This document shows, in pieces, positions 62,101-64,000 of a stretch of 64,000 nt of DNA. The position numbers and the translations under genes are program-made. The notes beneath the pieces were generated by a model. The model saw only the letters and a program-made list of their open reading frames with translations, searched no databases and was not told the DNA's origin. Position 1 is the first letter of the stretch; each line of letters opens with the position of its first letter. This DNA is from CAZMGG01 sp964565715 (GTDB taxonomy: Bacteria > Planctomycetota > UBA1135 > UBA2386): assembly GCA_964565715.1 (NCBI GenBank), contig CAZMGG010000008.1:1-64000 (forward strand). The letters are read 5' to 3'.

Positions 62101-62758
62101 GGAAGAACCAGAGATCGCGCACGTCGCCGATCCAGTCGAACGCGTCGAACTTGAAGAAGTCGACGCCGATCGCGTCGCGGGTGATCTTGTGACCGCCGTG
62201 GCCGAGGTCGGCGACGGCCCCGCGCAGGAACGGCAGCAGCCGCTGCCGGCACAGGGAACTCTCGCTGCGGTCAGAGCCGGTGACGCCCGGCACGAAGTGC
62301 TCGAGGGCCTCGTTGACCAGACGCAGGGGCAGGTCGCGGCGGAAGTTGCTGTCCGCGCGCAGCACCCGCAGGCGATCCGGGGCGAACCCGGCCAGCGCCG
62401 CCGGCGGGGCGACCGCGTCGGGATGACCGTCCTGCAGCCAGATCGTGCGCGTGCCGAGTTCGGCGGCCAGCGGCAGCCAGGCCTCGTCGGCGGCGATCAG
62501 GCAGGCGCTCCCGCCCAGCAGGGTGCGCATCGCCCGTTCGTCGCTGTCGCCGGCGAACGGGATGCAGCGGCCGACCTCCCAGCTCCGTGCCCGGTCGATC
62601 TGCACGAACGGCAGGCGGCTGCGCCAGGCCGTGACCCAGTGGCCGCCGAAGCGCGAGCCCGGCGGCAGGGCCGCCGCCTCGGTGTGCAGCACGACGTAGG
62701 GGCGCAGCTCCGGCGGGAGCGGGGCCGAGACCGGTGCGGTGCGAGGGGCCTGGTCCAT
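59192..62758 (-). CDS. Multidomain methyltransferase / GT2-like / GT9-like glycosyltransferase fusion
   Basis: 1188 residues in four parts. (1) Residues ~1-170 are of unknown type. (2) A SAM methyltransferase of type 11 spans ~178-315: DAIGVDFFKFDAFDWIGDV, DTVYSSHCLEDLWHPHQALA, VLRPGGHLALFLPLRDFYP. (3) A GT2-like but abbreviated domain spans ~333-540 (TVSVLLVADPSGRPAADGNG). (4) A GT9/heptosyltransferase domain spans ~548-855: LVVMLRTLGDCVLSTPVLDG, LHTRAGWAEKSLPAA, ALFVGPDSGPLHLASAFGVR, with CCAVPC/CAERHC Cys. The last ~300 residues are Ala-rich, helical and TPR-like. The stop overlaps the GT4 gene's start. It is probably one enzyme line for a surface glycan or protein glycosylation; the donors are unknown. 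Confidence 0.78.
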   Translation of the reverse strand: MDQAPRTAPVSAPLPPELRPYVVLHTEAAALPPGSRFGGHWVTAWRSRLPFVQIDRARSWEVGRCIPFAGDSDERAMRTLLGGSACLIAADEAWLPLAAELGTRTIWLQDGHPDAVAPPAALAGFAPDRLRVLRADSNFRRDLPLRLVNEALEHFVPGVTGSDRSESSLCRQRLLPFLRGAVADLGHGGHKITRDAIGVDFFKFDAFDWIGDVRDLWFFRDQSFDTVYSSHCLEDLWHPHQALAEWTRVLRPGGHLALFLPLRDFYPNVGTEGANPGHKDDYVPADVEGFLRDLGGVEIVHSARVERENSFEVVARKKAGRSFFLARDQRPRPTVSVLLVADPSGRPAADGNGIVATVAAAQAALRDVPHEVLVLDRTRADGDQRAAVQDLAARDGRVHVITDRSPQPFGARWERLRRTAAGEFLLVLAPGALLAPDAGSALLAAMAAGAGAAVPAGLDPLGHAHDQDATARCCLLLPAAAWPIDALRDTPWTTDRLWAAFARRRAAVTAAGARVVTAGPLGRPTAALGLCRAAFDQGLAEAGADPIAPTPATAILVVMLRTLGDCVLSTPVLDGLRRRHPDARIDVLTEHAYAWIFRHHPAVDSVIAVSGLPDKDMAWAEDRTAATALAGNDYDRLVLLSDRLESVSYHHSGLTLAGFYAVQAGVPEVAEDAPRVTVPAAAAARWAQLRAERGIPRTFAVLHTRAGWAEKSLPAAISRRIASELAAAGLSPVVIGGPGESVDHPSVHNLAGALTPAESAAAIAEAALFVGPDSGPLHLASAFGVRSLALYGGSHLRVAPPRARGSCSVQAPTCCAVPCGVTPCAERHCGAGGLAVDAVLPRLRELLATAGTDAAGEPIAEFWGSEPVLCAASADGPALVAGQRERFAGTPVLPPIPATPSPPATPRATPAPLTSLQLDLGPRALLLHMQAARQAVAGPARPAAAAADAGALLEAIRDGVTPEDGLEVLRALAAQCRTLAAAQPTLQVLAAAIAHAGAMARGERGRPRPAFRLRAGELLHEAIDIFVPEPSGSLVREQLFTLHREATGEEPGLAHVLHALHAAGAGVDDERVRGQFRQLLLDALRGRLPHHAEVLQQAAMLRRAEDPASAAALLDAHLAALPPAAAAERAEARFVRGTCLAALDRPAAALPDMEFAAAHLRSAADRGSAAEIVAVLRRHLAATTSAPA

Positions 62759-62868
62759 GTCCGGTCGATGTCATCGGCCGCTGCGCGCCATCCGCTGGAG
62801 GAAAGCGCCCCCGGAAACGACCGCGGCGGCCCCGGGAGGTCCCGGGCCGCCGCTCGCCGGACGGATTG

Positions 62869-62923
62869 CTCGTCGACTGCTCGTCGACTACTCGTCGACT
62901 GCTCGTCGACTGCTCGTCGACTA
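62869..62923. repeat. 11-bp tandem repeat (5 units), CTCGTCGACT(G/A)
   Basis: Five direct units of 11 bp, ending G, A, G, G, A, directly downstream of the DUF2911 stop codon, which is the last base triplet of the array on the minus strand. Each unit contains the palindrome GTCGAC. The same units reappear right of the gap (63046-63078). Confidence 0.9.
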
Positions 62924-62945
62924 CTTGTCGGCGTCCTTCTTCTCG
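62891..62945. repeat. 55-nt sequence duplicated on both sides of gap 2
   Basis: Bases 62891-62945 and 63046-63100 are identical over exactly 55 nt and include the last codons of the DUF2911 gene. A true gene would have that end once, so this is an assembly overlap rather than a genomic duplication. Confidence 0.9.
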
Positions 62946-63045
62946 NNNNNNNNNNNNNNNNNNNNNNNNNNNNNNNNNNNNNNNNNNNNNNNNNNNNNNN
63001 NNNNNNNNNNNNNNNNNNNNNNNNNNNNNNNNNNNNNNNNNNNNN
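62946..63045. other. Assembly gap (100 N), probably spurious
   Basis: A placeholder run at a tandem repeat. The contig ends on both sides share 55 nt exactly and can be merged without any missing bases, apart from an unknown number of 11-bp units. Confidence 0.8.
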
Positions 63046-63075
63046 CTCGTCGACTGCTCGTCGACTGCTCGTCGA

Positions 63076-63624
63076 CTACTTGTCGGCGTCCTTCTTCTCG
63101 GCCTTGGCCTTCTGGATCGGCAGGTCGCAGCTGTGCTTGCCGAAGGCGACGTAGAGGCCGGCGGCCTCGCCCTCGCCGGCGTAGAGCCCGAGCAGCAGGC
63201 GCTTGCTGTCCATCGGCGTCTCCTGCAGCGGCAGCTTGATGGTGATGGTCTGCTCGGCGGCCAGGTTGATGCTCCAGGCCAGGTCGTTGTCGATCGTGAA
63301 GTAGACCTTGTACTCACCGGCCGGCACCGCGGTGCCGCCGACGGTGACCGCCGACGACGTGCTGAACTCGCCCAGCGGGGAGTCCTTGGCCGAGCCGTTG
63401 ACGCGCGTGCGGGTGCGCTCGCCCTTCTCCTTGTCCATGATCGCGGTCATGGTGCGGCCGGACGCCCAGGTGATGGCGAGGTACTCGCAGGACAGCTTGG
63501 AGCCGTCGGCGAAGTCGATCTTCTGCGAGATCGTCGGGGCGTTGGCGTTGGTGCTGCCCATGCGCTGGGCGGCGGCGGGAACGGCCAGGACGAGGCCGAG
63601 GACGAGGGGAAGCAGCTTCTTCAT
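63076..63624 (-). CDS. Secreted DUF2911 protein
   Basis: 182 residues with a signal peptide (LPLVLGLVLAVPAAAQ). The family's beta-sandwich is visible: GGTAVPAGEYKVYFTIDNDL and WSINLAAEQTITIKLPLQET, followed by LLLGLYAGEGEAAGLYVAFG. AGGAG precedes ATG 63624. It ends in a charged tail (KAKAEKKDADK). DUF2911 proteins are exported and of unknown function. The stop codon abuts the 11-bp tandem repeat. Confidence 0.82.
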   Translation of the reverse strand: MKKLLPLVLGLVLAVPAAAQRMGSTNANAPTISQKIDFADGSKLSCEYLAITWASGRTMTAIMDKEKGERTRTRVNGSAKDSPLGEFSTSSAVTVGGTAVPAGEYKVYFTIDNDLAWSINLAAEQTITIKLPLQETPMDSKRLLLGLYAGEGEAAGLYVAFGKHSCDLPIQKAKAEKKDADK

Positions 63625-63666
63625 GGTTCTCCTGCGGGGGATCGGTAACGGGAAAGGGGCGCCAGT

Positions 63667-63999
63667 CTACGACGGGCGGCGCCGTTTGGTTGGCGCCTTG
63701 GCGCGTTTCCGTGGTCGCCCACGGGCCGGGGTCGCCGGGCCGGCCGACCCGGCGGCCGGCGGGGCGCCCGCGGCACGCGCCGTGGTGGCGTAGTCGGTCA
63801 GCAGGTGCCACTGGCGGTGCAGGTCGTGCTCGTCGACGCCCTCCGGGCGCTTGAAGAAGCACGCCAGGTGCCGGGCCGGGCCGGCCTCGCCGCGGCGGGC
63901 GGCCAGGTCCAGCAACCGCACCAGGTCGAGCACCAGCGGCGCCGCCAGGATCGAGTCGCAGCCCTGCCAGGTGAACTGCAGCGCCATGCGATGGCCGAG
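63667..63999 (-). CDS. myo-Inositol-1-phosphate synthase-like protein (5' partial)
   Basis: Only the C-terminal ~110 residues are in the window. LGHRMALQFTWQGCDSILAA followed by PLVLDLVRLLDLAARRGE resembles the conserved end of bacterial inositol-3-phosphate synthases (FxWxGxDSxxAAPLVLDLxRL), then HLACFFKRPEGVDEHDLHRQ. A low-complexity basic tail (RKRAKAPTKRRRPS) is added. The enzyme converts glucose-6-phosphate to inositol-phosphate with NAD. The catalytic part lies outside view, so the assignment is moderate. Confidence 0.7.
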   Translation of the reverse strand, partial: LGHRMALQFTWQGCDSILAAPLVLDLVRLLDLAARRGEAGPARHLACFFKRPEGVDEHDLHRQWHLLTDYATTARAAGAPPAAGSAGPATPARGRPRKRAKAPTKRRRPS

Positions 64000-64000
64000 G

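Larger units (their letters stand above)
62759..63075. other. Intergenic region with tandem repeats and assembly gap
   Basis: A 317-bp stretch between the fusion gene and the DUF2911 gene. It holds five 11-bp repeats, a duplicated 55-nt end sequence and 100 N. No gene is seen. If the gap is closed by the 55-nt overlap, the true spacer is about 160 bp. Confidence 0.7.

Noticed and set aside
62869..63078. CRISPR-like array
   Set aside because: The 11-bp units are contiguous with no spacers and there are no cas genes in the window.

Overview
The window is GC-rich bacterial DNA, assembled from short reads (two runs of exactly 100 N). Gene content points to Planctomycetota or a close relative. 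Evidence for this is the pairing of a multi-haem cytochrome c with a propeller protein of the membrane-bound-dehydrogenase type, a DUF1080 lipoprotein, a large FG-GAP/VCBS protein, several short secreted proteins of unknown function, and Ser/Thr kinases with proline-rich linkers and extracytoplasmic tails. The taxonomic call rests on family knowledge, not on a database search.

Layout. 1-4400: the 3' end of rimO, then pgsA and pgpA (phosphatidylglycerol synthesis), a HAMP/PP2C-like membrane protein, a MazG-like protein and two small unknown proteins. 4475-5780: a Ser/Thr kinase whose kinase domain is lost in an assembly gap. 5928-9493: a tightly coupled pilin-type operon (two prepilin-like proteins, a PilX-like protein with a (Gly-Asn)16 tail, a small membrane protein), then priA. 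11874-14371: galT coupled to a GHMP sugar kinase that resembles plant L-arabinokinase more than standard galactokinase. 14381-17438: an RNA uracil methyltransferase and a second kinase, paralogous to the first.

17540-27454 is the clearest accessory region. An intact tRNA-Pro(GGG) stands at the left end, and an exact 40-bp copy of its 3' part lies at 27415-27454. Between them is a complete Kdp high-affinity potassium system: a porin-like protein, kdpF, kdpB, a second KdpF-like miniprotein, kdpA, kdpC, kdpD and kdpE. This has the form of a tRNA-targeted genomic island, but no integrase is visible. A direct repeat with OmpR-family geometry sits upstream of the first gene and could be the KdpE operator.

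27536-42856 carries a HEAT-like protein, the cytochrome/propeller pair, a short SGNH-type esterase, L-serine dehydratase, a secretin-N-domain protein, a GT39-like membrane glycosyltransferase and two divergent paralogous secreted proteins. 42902-57145 holds a GNAT-like/nitrilase pair, a carboxypeptidase-regulatory-like protein, a radical SAM protein, a DUF1080 lipoprotein, a shortened DinB-like protein, a coiled-coil lipoprotein, an exported class V aminotransferase, the FG-GAP protein, pdxH, a TolB-like lipoprotein and an XRE regulator. 57175-62758 has a lipoprotein, a GT4 glycosyltransferase and a 1188-residue methyltransferase/GT2/GT9 fusion. The window ends with an 11-bp tandem repeat, a second gap, a DUF2911 protein and the 3' part of a myo-inositol-phosphate-synthase-like gene.

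Both gaps are bounded by 55-nt sequences found exactly elsewhere, which looks like an assembly k-mer signature. The first gap therefore probably hides an exact copy of about 830 bp of the second kinase gene, and the second gap is probably no real gap.
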